From positions 19,387,851 through 19,451,850 of the forward strand of contig OY986973.1 of NCBI GenBank assembly GCA_963920575.1: DNA of 64,000 nucleotides. Direction: 5' to 3'. The stretch is from Narthecium ossifragum. Its lineage: Eukaryota; Streptophyta; Magnoliopsida; Dioscoreales; Nartheciaceae. The first letter of the stretch is position 1. Every line of letters begins with the position of its first letter. Under the pieces are notes generated by a model, which was not told where the DNA came from, did not search any database, and saw only the letters and a program-made list of their open reading frames with translations. Of the stretch, positions 30,534 through 42,026 are shown one piece after another. The translations under genes and the position numbers were made by a program.

Positions 30534-33500
30534 CTAATTCACCAAAACCATCTCATCTGATGCAGCCCTGGCTGCAACCAAATCTTCTAGTCTTTTCCAT
30601 GTCAACTCCCGGTGCTCTTGCAATGCTTTGGATTTTTCCTGTTTCTCTATGTACTGCCGCTGACACTCTTCAAACAGTTCGCTGTCCATGTCCAGAAACA
30701 TCTTCCTGACGTTTGCAGTCAGGCCGTTGACCGCTTGATTCCAATGACTCTGTATGTTCTTCTCCAATGCGTCAAATATGATAGGGAAGATGACATTGCG
30801 GTTCTGAGCAATTAAGCTCACAATGTGATCGTTGTTCCACAGGAATAGAGCCCGCTCTGCAACCTGCAAACCACCTTTGAAATTCAGCTAACATGCCTAC
30901 TATTTGTTTATATGCAGATCAGAAGCAAGAATCACAAACCATGATGCAGAACAAGTTCTACATCGCATGCAGGTGCAGGCAATTTTAGATACTAAATCAT
31001 TAAGATGAATAGAGGAATGAGCTTTAGCACAATACAACCGAGTTGAAGAGGTATTTAAAGCTCAGCATATAGACAAGTCAAATACTCAGTTTTGAAGAAC
31101 AAAGACCATAAACAGTACAAATGAGAAACATTGAGATGAGAGCTTATAACACATTACAGCAACCTAAACACCCTAACATACACGCAGATCCTCCAAGTGA
31201 TGAGCAGGAATAAGAAAGACAATGTGCATGAGAACTAAACTCTTGCTCGTCCTTATACTTGAACTATCACTTCTATGTGAGTTGAGAAACTTCATTTAAA
31301 AAAAATATGCAAAAAGCTGTTTCCAATCTAATACTCATAGTCCTGGAACAAATATCACTTGCATGATTGAATCATAGTCCTAGAGAATAGTCATTAAAAA
31401 TCCAGTTGTTTCCAATTTGACACCCCTGCTAAATAAACGAAAAAGTAGGAGTGGCGATAGGAAGTAGTTCAAAATATACAAAGTCCAACAGCAGCCGCAA
31501 AGACTTCTTTTAAGGAGAACTTGTGTAGTTTCGTTGCATATTGGTGACTTTTAAAAAAGAATACTGGTACAAATGCTCTTCTTCTTCCATTTCCAAAAAA
31601 ATATATTGTAAACACATCCCAATTCCACCAACCATGAATAGACTACAAACTTGGAGTGAACAAGTTTATGCATTTTATAAAGCTACTAAGACTCAAGCTT
31701 TAATATTAAAAGACTTTGAGCATGTACAACACAATCAACATTGATGCTCTACAAAGTCTCCTTCGGGTTTTGATCAAGTCTCGACTTAAAACTCAGAAAT
31801 TAGCAGCCACAATACCTCGGTACTCAATGGTATGTGAATACTCAGTTCAGCTCACTCACATGTCCAATGGCACAATTCGAAAAAAGCTTTCAAAACGGTA
31901 TATCGGATTGAAGGTATTGGAATCATCGATGCTTTGCACTGCAAGTTGCTTTCTATCAACATAATAGCCTTTGCTGCAATGCAATCTCGATTTTTATCTG
32001 AGTTCTCAATGAACACAAATCTAAGAAAGTATGATGCAGCAGATTTGAGAAAGTATTGACAAGTTTCTCAAGTCAAGTCAACATATATCAATGCACTTGC
32101 AACCCAAGAGTTTCGTCACTGAGGTGTCAATTATTATTTCCCTGTACCTCTAAATATTTTTGTCGCAGGCTTTTACGATATTCACAAACGAGACAAATTT
32201 AAGATCAGTATCGCTAGTAAGAACGAGTACCAAATTGACACATAACCAGACAAAATTGAAATCAGCTCAGTTTGGGTCAATTCTCAGTGTCTACCAAAAC
32301 TGACCAAAACCAGCTAACATTATAATCCTATAGCTATCGTTGTCTTCCCATAACAAGATTCATATTAAGCCAAGAAACCAACAGCCTTTTTGGCGACCGG
32401 ATTGGAGCCCCCGGATTTGAGCTCCACCCTTGTTAAAATCCCGGGCCCACCTCAAATTCCCCCCTCCACCCTCGTTGGCCAACGACAGGTGGTACCCTGT
32501 CGGTGGCCAACGTTGGCCTCCACCCTTGTTAAAATCCCGTCGCCAAACAGGGCACAAGAGTGAACTTTAACCTTATAATGTAAAGTAAAAGTGTTCAAAT
32601 AATGGAAATTTCGATCTGTTGTACTTAACTTTTAGCAGCGAGTACCCCACTATATCCTAATTTTCTTATTTCTAGACTAGAAGCCATATACTCTAAAGAT
32701 GCCAATGCGAGCATCACACAAATACTGAAACAATCTCGATTTTCCAGAAAATTGATGCTAATAGCATTATTTTATCGATATAATGAGTTCATTTCAAATA
32801 TCACTGATGATCACAGGACATGTGAAATTGATCACATTTTCGATTTCACCTTATAAAATACTTCTAAACCTAGACCTAGAAATGCAACAAGGAATATAAC
32901 CTTCCGTAATACAGACTATGTGAGAATCCCCCAAGAGGTGGATTGTGTGGATTCGGCATCTTGATTGTGGTATTCGCCTTGGGGGCGTCTGACTGAGTCA
33001 GATGGCCGAGTAAGCAATCCCACAACACTGGGTGTGGATCAGAAACATTTCTATATGTATGTTAATCGTCTTCTATAACACAACGCGTTTTAAAGTCATG
33101 ATGACATTGATTCCGTTAGAAAACTCCATGTTAAACGTGCTTGTCTTGGAGCGGTCCCAGGATGGGTTCTCGGTTTCTGCGGATGAGCCAAAGCGAACAA
33201 TATTGTATGGGAAGGGCGAGGGCGTTACAGATTATATATGTAATACATGTAATTTTCCCCCCAAATACTCTTGGTAGTTTTGAAATTCAATTTCTCATTT
33301 TTGGCTTTCAACCCATTTGCTTATTAGGACCTATTTTTCGCTAGTAGACATCCCTTTTTTTAGATCGATCAGCCCAAAGGTTGGGGCCACTGGGACCATC
33401 CATTCATCATATCCAAAACAGGAAGTTCATTGCAAACATGAGCTACCTCCTTTACTAAAACCTCTTACAATCTTTGGCATAAAACATCTTAGATCCACCA

Positions 33501-36500
33501 GTTGCTAGCCCACATTGGAGCAAGATTCTCAGATCTCATTTGATATTTATTCTAAAAGCATCTCCTTCTTAAAGATTCCCATAGATCCTCTATCAAGGTG
33601 AGTCGCTCCTTAAATTGATGAGTTTTAACATTATATTCAAAAAGCAGTATCTCTTTATGGATTGACTAGCCTTTTGGTTTTATATTATACCTTCCATACG
33701 TGACCGGAAAGGCCCAAAACCTCGGTCAATTCCAAGGACTAATGTAAGTTCAAAGTTGGTAAAATAATGTTCATTTTCCCGGTGGCACATCTTTAATACA
33801 GAGTTATCCTATAGATAGACCACCCATTTTTCAGCAAAGAAACAATGTGGATGATAGCAAAGGCAAAGGAAATAAGTCAGACAGGTGATGAGTATGGCAT
33901 GCTTCTAAGGAGTCATGTCTAAACATGTCTGGGACATGCAAAATGTCTAACCTAATAATAATCCAAAGTACCTCGGTTCGTCTACCTTTGATTTTTGTCT
34001 AAGCTGCCTTTACCTCCATTTCCTACCTACCAAAAATATCCTCGAGAACCAAAGTTTGAATACCTCACACACACCACATACCCACTTCAATAGAACCATT
34101 TATACAGAAATAACCAGAAAGAAATGCATGGCGTGAAAAGCCAACTAAATTTTTCATCATATTACAGTGCTTAAAGAATCAGAACATCCTTCAAACAACA
34201 AACAAAACTAACCAACAGACACAGAAAATTCTCTTGTTTTGGGGAATATTTCCATATCTAAATCAAGATTTCAAGTTAAGAGTGGTAAGAAAGTAATTAA
34301 ACAAAGCTCATCCTTATAACTGGCCCTTTTCCACAATTATAGAAAAATATTATCTCTGAATCCTGCCAGTACTTTTAATTATCATCATTAAATTGTGAAG
34401 GTAGAAATTGCAAGGGCTTGGCTAGCACACTTCAGCGCCCAACCTTTTCAAGGTATGGGTGAATGAGCAGAAGTATTTGAGGAGAATAAATTGGACAAAT
34501 CACAAGAAACTTTGCTAATGAAAGAAAAAGAAAAAAGCAAGAAAACAAATCAATGGCTTTGACGAAACATCCAGCCAAACACGGTCTCCCATATTGGAAC
34601 CCCAAGACCATCACGCCAACGTTCCTTGTTACTTTCTAGCAATGAACTTGACTTTTGTTCTTTTAAGCAATCAACTTGACTCGTGCCAAAGATTTTGGAC
34701 AGACATACAGATGAACACTTAAATCACTCAATAGAAATGGGCAAACTCAAACTACGGAATCAGACGTGCCTTTCAAAAACAAGAGAAAAGAAAAGTGGAC
34801 CCAAAAACAGACCACAAAGCTGCTTCTTAGGCAACACGAGGACTTATTCCAGACTTGTACGTACATGAATCAACATGGTAACCTTGGACAACCACAAAAG
34901 TCTTCATTCGTAGTTGAATAGCCACAGAGCACATAGCTTACTTTCAATCTAATCAAGAATTGAGAGAATTAAAGAACCAGAGATTTTCCGAGAACTTGAA
35001 ATTCCAAATTATTGTAGTTATGGATAATTATATCCATTAAAAACCTCAGTTTCATCTCATTTTTCTCATGAAAAGTGAAATGTACTGGCAGGATCAAAAA
35101 GTGAAATACAATGGCATGATTTTGCCCTTAAACTCTATAATTCAGCCGAAATGCTTCCTTTCTTTACTGGTATTTACTGTGCCGCCAGATACATTCCATT
35201 TCAGCAGTAGTCTCACATGAATCATGGCCTAGACTTGGCTACTGGAAGGGCTATAATATTCTATACGCAATCAGCCCAATCTAATCTATTTTTGGTACTT
35301 GATAGACTTGGCCAATATTGATCAACAACCAGCCAAAACATACTGAAACTTGGCCATCCTTAAGCTTTGTCAGTTTGAACTAGTTTGCATCAAAATCGAA
35401 ACAAAGCATTTCGGCTTCAGCTACAATGTCAATGATGCTGCTGACGAAGAATTGACGACGTGACCAAAATTTCCAGTGGTACTAACACTTTACAAGCCCA
35501 AACACTAGAAGAACAGACTAGTACTCGTTGCATTATTACATTACGAGAAGATAAATAGCAAATCATTTTGCTTTTCAGCCTGACAGAAGACATCATCTTT
35601 GTTCAACTGCCTATGTTTAATCAACACCAAAAAAAGATAGCACTATCAAGTACCTAGACTTGGCTAATCGAAGGGCTATAATATTCTATACGCTTCTGCA
35701 AAACATCGAGCACACAACCTATAGAATCAAAGTGGGGAAAACCAGACTTGGACAGTTTTAAAAACTTCTGCCTCCCACTTGTGATAACCATTTTGCAGAC
35801 TATGCATCTAAAAAGGACAACATCATCTGAAATGGATATTACATAGCATATAACAATAATTAGACTTCTATAATAGCAACAGTAGAGGAAAAGCAACCTT
35901 GTGAGTGAGCTCTTTGAATATCCAACCAGCACCCATCAGCATTAGTCTTATACCATGCTTGACACCGTTGAGTGCAAAAGTAACCAAAGAATAAAGCGTC
36001 AACCCCATGTGGAGCCTAAGAACATATTTCTATTGTCTACATACTAAACACACTTTATACAGTAACCATTTGCATTGTCTTTACAACACCCCGAAGTGAC
36101 TATATACAGTAAAAACATGCCATTTGGGCCAGTCCGTGCATCACCTTCACAGCACGATATGTATATATTATTCAAGAGAATAGCGATCAGCACGATAATG
36201 CACCATTCCAACTATTGTGCGCTACTTTTCAACACAATAAGTTTGTAAAGAGGACTTTCTGATAATAACATGCTTTTATTCAATGCATCAATTAATAAAC
36301 TATTCCTCCACTCCTAAGAAAAGTAAATTTCGCATGAAAATAAAATTCCTTGTCGACAAACAATTACATTTAATTGGTCAGATGTTTGAATTCCTTTATA
36401 GCACATATATGGCCACCATGAACTGTTAACTTCCCCTTAGACAATCTATTAAACAATCTATTTGAGATTATCCTCCCACCATACCCCACCAATCCATTAC

Positions 36501-38626
36501 TATAACTTTGGATGTTCCTCGTAATTAATAACAACAGAACCAACCTAGAAAAGTGTCATCTTCACTAATCAATTTTTTTAGATCATTCAAAGACGTAAAA
36601 AGAAATGCATATTCACGATTTCAAAAGATGTCAAAACCAAAGGAGATTCCTCAAAAGGAAGAAAAAGGTAAAGAAAACTAAAAGAGTGAGACATAGGACA
36701 AAAGAAGTTTCTTCAAATGTTGTTAGAAAAACTACACTATCTACCCAGTAGCCCTTTGCAATTTCCCATTAAGAGTTCTACATGCTTCACTGAATTTTAG
36801 CCACATGGTAATTCAAGTGTATAAAATTAATTGTATTCTATCTAGTATAGCAATAGCTGCTCGAATGGTGAATCCTGATATTCTAATATCGTAGACACAA
36901 ATAACGAACAACAAAAAAATTCTAGAAATAGTACAAACCACTGCTGACCTCCAGTAAGCACTACATAATTTGCTAAAAGACATTATTTATAATTGTCTCT
37001 ATACAACAGAGCCAAACAAGTTATAACTCTCATCTTGAAATGTCATGTCCACATGGCATAAAACAACCATCAATGCGTGCTCATTGTAGTAAAAGATAAA
37101 ATGGATTGCTAAATAGATAAAGAATACTAATGGGAAAAAAAAGTCCAAACAAGGAAAGAAAACCAAAGTCACTTGATCAAACAATCTCAGCATTTCAACC
37201 AAAAAAATGATGGTGACAACTTTAACTGTCCATTATCTCATCTATAACTATATCCTCTAGATAATAAAGTGATATACCTAATTCCCCTGTTTTCAAAAGA
37301 ATAAATTACTACAAGGAATTATATCATGATTAGGAATAGCCAAGTGTAAGGATTGTAATCAACAAGACAACCAGCTTAGGGACAACAATATAAAGAAAAA
37401 GATTGAACCTGGAAATGGGAGCTGTTGAGGCATCGTGCAATCTGCTTAAAGAGGGGAACCATGCATCGCTGGAACTCAGCAGACTGTGTGGCCTCAAGAA
37501 CCTCCTCAAGCTCGCCAAGGAGGAGCACCTCCTTCTGGCAATTTGTGACCGGCCAGTACTTGAGTAAGCCCCGGATGACTGTGTCTGCAAGCTTATAGTC
37601 CTTCTCAACAAACTGGATTATACAATATGATAGCTGCTGATGGTACATGCCGATGCACTTGGGCTTGTGAAGTGGTATGAGTGCACGCACAAGGAACAAC
37701 TTGTGCTCCTCCTTCATTGGAAGGGCAAACCCATTGATGATGCTGCCAAGGATCTCAAGCAGCTCGCCGACGCCGGCATGGCGCTCGGTCTCGAAGATAA
37801 ACCTGTAAAAGATGTTGTTGATGGCCTTGCGAATGAAGGGACGGTGGACCATGAATTTGCCATAGATACGGTGAAGGATGGTCTTTAGGTACTCGCGCTC
37901 ACGGGGATCCTCAGAATCAAAAAGCTCAAGAAGGCGTAGGACGAAGGAGTGATCGACGTAGCGTTTGGCCACCTTGGTGTCGGTGTCAGAGGAAACCACG
38001 TAGCGGAGGAGAAGCTCGTAGATGATCTGGAGGTGAGACCATGCCGGGTCGAGGTAGGGCTCCTCCTCCTCGGGGTCAGCCCCTTCTGGGGAGCCGGTGT
38101 TCTCGTGAGAGGCCGGGGGGAGGCACCGGAAGATGTTGGCGCTCACCATGCGCACCAGCTCCTCCTGTACCGGCTCTGAGAGGCGCCCAGACCCGGACTG
38201 GACGAAGTCCACCAATTCCAGCAGGGTTTGCCGCTTGGCCTCCTTCTCCCGCGCCGATTTGATCGTGTCAGAGAAGTCGTACACAACAGAGCAGATCTGG
38301 AGCTTCCGGAGGAACAGGCCCTGGCGCTCAGGCACGGGGACGTCCCGGAACAGTGGGAGGGCCTCGAGAGGGGAGGAGGCGAGGGGGGGATGCGACTGCT
38401 GGGCCGCGCCGGCCCCGGGGACGACGGAGGAGGAGAGAGTCGTGCGGGAGGCGTGGTTCACGGTGACTTGCGACGCAGAGACCACCCCGCCAGCAGAGCC
38501 GCCGCCGCCGGAGCCATGGTGTTGGCGGTACCCACCTGCAGCGGCGGCGGCAGAGGAGGAGGAGAAGACGGCGCTCTCGTCCTTGGCGCTTTTGCGGCTC
38601 CCCCGCTTGATTATCTTGTTGAACAT
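30534..38626 (-). CDS. PP2A regulatory subunit B' (B56 family), two exons
   Basis: Exon 1 is 37409-38626 and exon 2 is 30534-30863, joined in phase 0 (SSHFQ then [12 protein letters not shown]) over a 6545-bp GT..AG intron, giving 515 residues, the usual B' size. Residues 1-85 are a low-complexity serine, alanine and glycine-rich head; about 90-500 are the B56 HEAT-like fold. Family blocks are clear: [46 protein letters not shown], [28 protein letters not shown]. The C-terminus ends EMVLVN. B' subunits bind the PP2A A-C core and select substrates; in plants they act in hormone, stress and light signalling. Exon 1 is GC-rich with alanine and glycine runs. Long open frames on the plus strand across it are antisense. 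The gene looks intact. Confidence 0.95.
32384..32548. mobile_element. Small MITE in the PP2A B' intron
   Basis: The ends are inverted: CTTTTTGGCGACCGGATT on the left and, read in reverse complement, CTGTTTGGCGACGGGATT on the right. The interior holds two direct copies of CCACCCTTGTTAAAATCCC and the palindromic phrase GGCCAACG...CGTTGGCC. About 165 bp, GC-rich against an AT-rich intron. A target duplication was not identified. Confidence 0.6.
32914..33234. mobile_element. Possible 311-bp solo LTR in the PP2A B' intron
   Basis: A GC-rich segment, 32919-33229, starts TGTGAGAATCCCCC and ends GGGCGTTACA (TG..CA ends). It is flanked by GACTA on the left and GATTA on the right, a 5-bp duplication with one transition. 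No coding sequence. Being short, a TRIM-type element is also possible. Confidence 0.5.
33235..37408. other. Remaining PP2A B' intron, AT-rich, little recognised
   Basis: No exon or gene is supported. One feature stands out: the phrase GGGCTATAATATTCTATACGC with a flanking TAGACTTGGCTA occurs at 35229-35270 and again at 35654-35694, a direct repeat about 425 bp apart that may be a pair of related small insertions. The rest looks like ordinary intron sequence. Confidence 0.4.
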
Positions 38627-38645
38627 CTCCGTCCCCCCAGAATCC

Positions 38646-38671
38646 CCAACCCTAACCCTAACCCTAACCCC
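38646..38671. repeat. Telomere-like AACCCT tract in the 5' leader of the PP2A B' gene
   Basis: Three to four consecutive CCCTAA units lie 20 to 45 bp upstream of the start codon of the minus-strand gene, followed by looser variants (CCCTAATCCTAACCCC) up to about 38755. On the coding strand the tract reads TTAGGG. Plant telo-boxes (AAACCCTAA) are promoter elements of growth and translation genes; here the tract is longer than a single box. Confidence 0.75.
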
Positions 38672-38904
38672 AGTCGGTCGGTCACCTCCTCCTCCTCCAC
38701 GACGCCCCCACCTCCCTCTCGGCTTCCTGTCGGAACCCTAATCCTAACCCCAACCCGGGCGGATCCAGACCATGGGAATCAGGGTTTTGGGAGACGAATG
38801 CCTATAGGATCCCGTTTTGGATCAAGGAATACCATCGACCATGGGAGAACGCGGAGAGAGGCAGAGCTGAGGGGGGGTGAGAGAAGTTGACGGGATCACA
38901 GGAC

Positions 38905-39002
38905 GATGGATGATGATGATGATGGTGATGATGATGATGGGGAGGAGCGAGATAATAATAATAATAATTATTATTATTATTACTACTACTATTGTTATTA
39001 TT
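38905..39002. repeat. Trinucleotide microsatellites (GAT)n, (AAT)n, (ATT)n, (ACT)n
   Basis: Consecutive blocks of GATGATGATG, ATAATAATAATAATT, ATTATTATT and ACTACTACT run upstream of the PP2A B' gene. The AAT and ATT blocks form a perfect small palindrome. Likely variable in length between individuals. Confidence 0.85.
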
Positions 39003-39235
39003 TTTTGAGAAACGGAATCGAGGAAAAATAAATATAAAATAGATTGTAAATTAGAATCAGATCGCCGTAGTGATTGGAATCAAGCATCGAGATTGTGACG
39101 TGAATTAACATTTTATTATTTGTAAATCATCCTTATATGAGGCTATCATTATAAATGAAACTTTTATTATCCTACGTGGCGGGAAAATATCCTAGGTGGA
39201 GCCTATGTGGCATGATGGGGTTTAGTGAGAGGGAG

Positions 39236-39430
39236 TTATTGGGTGGTTATTGGGGGTGGGGTTGGTGGTTACCCAACCATGTGGCAGGGGGCACAACTAG
39301 TTATCACATAAGTTGTTAAAGTTGAAGTTGTCGTTGTATTATCTACTATGTGGCCCCCTGTCAGGTGGCACGACTAATGACCAACCCCACTCCTCTCTCT
39401 CTCTCCTAACCACCTGGTAACCACCACCCC
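39236..39430. repeat. Imperfect inverted repeat upstream of the PP2A B' gene
   Basis: GGGGTTGGTGGTTACC and GTGGCAGGGGGCAC on the left recur in reverse complement on the right (GTGGCCCCCTGTCAGG, GGTAACCACC), about 100 bp apart, with a CT microsatellite in the right arm. It may be an old foldback element. Confidence 0.4.
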
Positions 39431-39589
39431 TACTACTCCCTTTCACATGGTTTAATCTTGATCGCCTGATATATCCGAACATAATTTCAAATCGAGCATC
39501 CTCGACCGCCTAATAGAATACACTGAATCTTATAATATAAATGACTAGGTGGTGGGTCTGTGCCACCTGGCACGCCTAACTGCCCGCCC

Positions 39590-39633
39590 CCACGTGTATG
39601 CCACGTGTATGCCATGTGTATGCTATGTGTGTA
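39590..39633. promoter_or_regulatory. Tandem CACGTGTATGC repeat with G-box-like cores
   Basis: Four degenerate 11-bp units: CACGTGTATGC, CACGTGTATGC, CATGTGTATGC, TATGTGTGTAT. The first two contain CACGTG, the core bound by plant bZIP and bHLH factors. The tract is about 1 kb upstream of the PP2A B' start codon; a regulatory role is only a possibility. Confidence 0.4.
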
Positions 39634-39961
39634 TAAGTTTATGACTCAGATGATGAGTTATAAAAGTAACTACCTTTGGATCTTATAAGGTAGATATAAG
39701 TATTGATAAGGATGATAAAGCTAACTTAGGAAATATGATAAAGCCAACTTAGGGAAAATGAACATGTAAACTGACTAATACAAGGAGAACGGTTAACCGT
39801 TTTTGCTCCTTATAAGGTTGATAATTGGTGATAACACTATATTAGTGAATCTTATAAACATGTACACCACCGTCATGTTATATAAGACCTTTAGATCATT
39901 TTACATCAGTTATCGCTAATTATGATTTTTTTATGACCATAATGCCCTTATATTATACGAA

Positions 39962-40482
39962 ACCCTAGCCCACTCACATCTTCAACCCGAGCCACCGCCC
40001 CGTCCATCTTTACCCCCGCCTCAGTCCCCCTTTTCCCCGTTGCCGCCCCCAGTGAGACCATGTACTCTCCCCTCGCCACCGGGAAGTTCCGCGGCCGCAG
40101 CACCACCAGATCCTCAGCCTCCAACTCCACATCCACCTTCGACCATCATGGTTACTAGATATCTCTAATTTGCGAGATCGAGTCCGCTCTCGACGCCACC
40201 ATCCCCGTCCGCTACCCCGATCGCATACACAAGGCCATGCGCTACTCCGCCCTTGGCGGGGGCGCTAAGCGTGCCTCGCCTATCATTTTGCGTCTCCAAC
40301 AGCGAGCTCCTCGATGGCCCTGCCTCTCGCCCCACCGCCTGCGCCCTCGAGATGGTCCACGCTGCATCGCTTGTCCACGACAACCTACCCTGCTTCGATG
40401 CCGCCTCCTTGCGCTACGACAGTCCCTCCAAACACGTCATCTTTGACGTGAACATGGTCATCCTCGCCTGCAACTCCCCCCC
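39962..40482 (+). pseudogene. Geranylgeranyl diphosphate synthase-like pseudogene, truncated by an LTR
   Basis: A frame with a serine-rich, transit-peptide-like head is broken by a stop at about 40156. It continues as IESALDATIPVRYPDRIHKA and MRYSALGGG..KRASP, then shifts frame to NSELLDGPASRPTACALEM and VHAASLVHDNLPCFDAASLR. This order matches the N-terminal half of plastid GGPP synthases ([37 protein letters not shown]). The first aspartate-rich motif has decayed to HDNLPCFD, losing the second Asp needed for magnesium binding. The sequence stops at the LTR that begins at 40483, and no second half was found beyond it. The enzyme family makes the C20 precursor of carotenoids, chlorophyll tails and gibberellins. 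Non-functional here. Confidence 0.7.
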
Positions 40483-42026
40483 TGATCGCTCGCAAACGTC
40501 GTCGTTAAAACATTGCTAACCTCAATCAAATCTTAAATTTATATCCTTGTTCAATCACTAATACTACTAGGTAGACTAGTGGTGAAATCCGGAGTCGAAC
40601 CTCAGGGAATTACTAGGAAAACCAAAATCGATTCTCAAAACTCTTGATCTAAATCAAACACTTCAATGATAGATTGATCTAACTGAAATTATCTAAGAAA
40701 GCAAAAGAAAATATTATGGTTTTAATCAGATGGAAAAAGATGTCTTAGGAAATACACAATCCACCCTAGTTTCACCCTTAATCTTCCATAGTTATCATCT
40801 TGATCACTTCTCTAAGTATTATGGATCGTATGGCTACAAGCTCACACGAATCCCTAAAAGAAGGTTTTATGTTTCCTACGGCATAACCTATCTTTGTTTG
40901 GCATAAATCATCTTCGGTCCTACCATTATCTTAAGTTATTCTACTCCTAATGACCTTAGCATGACTTATCTTCACGTAGCATAGGTTATCTCAAAGGTAA
41001 ATCACAAACCACATGCAAACTATCTCATGAATCTCTACACTCAAGTACAACCATCATGTAGGACTAATAATACGTCAACGGAACTCTGTTCCTTCAACTC
41101 TATAATCATTAAAATCATATTCATGAGATTATATTTAGACAAGTTCACAAAAATCCAACTATGAAAGATCAAAAGTTACACTAGGGTTTCATGGTATTCC
41201 TAAGAACAAGAAAACTAGCCACTCATCTCTTGGAAATCAGCCATAGGTGTAGAAGATGAAGCCGTCGATCCCCGCGGAAAGATCACCGTCTTCAAAACCC
41301 TAACCTTCTCCTTCAAAAGTGCTCCAAAAGATGATATTTTTCGGCTGAAAGACCCCTTTTTATATTAGAAACCCTCAACCTCCGAATTATGAGTCCTAAC
41401 AGAGGTTAAACTCTAATTTCCCTAATTTCCGGGTCGCTGACGTCATCGGAGCGATCGATCGGACTTCCCAGTTTGACTGGGTGAATAACTGCCACGTCAT
41501 CAGCTTCCTTATTCTTCAACTTCTACTCTGAATTCCGATTTGTAATCAACTCGGAAGCCAATCTGTACGGAATCTGGGAAAGTCTTCAACAGAAAAGTGC
41601 TAGATCTGGAAGTCTTCTGTCATCTCCACTTTATTTCATAATATTGTGATTAATGTAGAATATTTGGCGAATATTCTCTTCAGCATCGACGGAGCAGCTT
41701 TCCAGCTTGTAAATCTTCATCTATTCTTCAAACTGTCATCATACCGTCAGGAATCTCGCAATGTGTGCAACAGCAACATTGTAGATCTCTGAGTCTTCTA
41801 CATTGTCTCAAAATTTCAGAATATTTCGAGTTTCAGAGAATATCTGGAGAATATTTTCCCAATGGTCGACGAAGCTGTATTTTTCTTCATTTTAGCCGAA
41901 TTTCTTGTATCTCTTCTCAAATCATGATTAAACCTGAAATCAAGTAACATGATATCAAATACACCTACTCTAGACATAACAAAGGTAATTTAAGGGGTTT
42001 AATTAGGAATAATTAGTGACTTATCA
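40483..42026 (-). mobile_element. LTR of a minus-strand Ty3/gypsy-like element (TGAT family)
   Basis: On the minus strand it begins TGATAAGTCACTAATT at 42026 and ends near GCGAGCGATCA at 40483. Directly before it on that strand is AAGTTGGGGGTG (42027-42040), a polypurine tract, so this is a 3' LTR and the element runs on the minus strand. A TATA-like box (TATAAAAAGGGG on the minus strand) lies near 41370, with a GATCGATC palindrome about 90 bp upstream of it (41447-41470). The family also has members at 44848 and 62783, sharing GGAGTCGAACCNCAGGGAAT. Confidence 0.75.

Noticed and set aside
38133..38890. Long plus-strand frames of 202 and 220 residues
   Set aside because: Antisense to GC-rich exon 1 and the leader of the PP2A B' gene; no domain.
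40570..40615. tRNA-like B-box in GGAGTCGAACCTCAGGGAAT, suggesting a SINE or tRNA gene
   Set aside because: It does not match the B-box consensus fully, no A-box or cloverleaf is present, and the block is shared by LTRs of one family.
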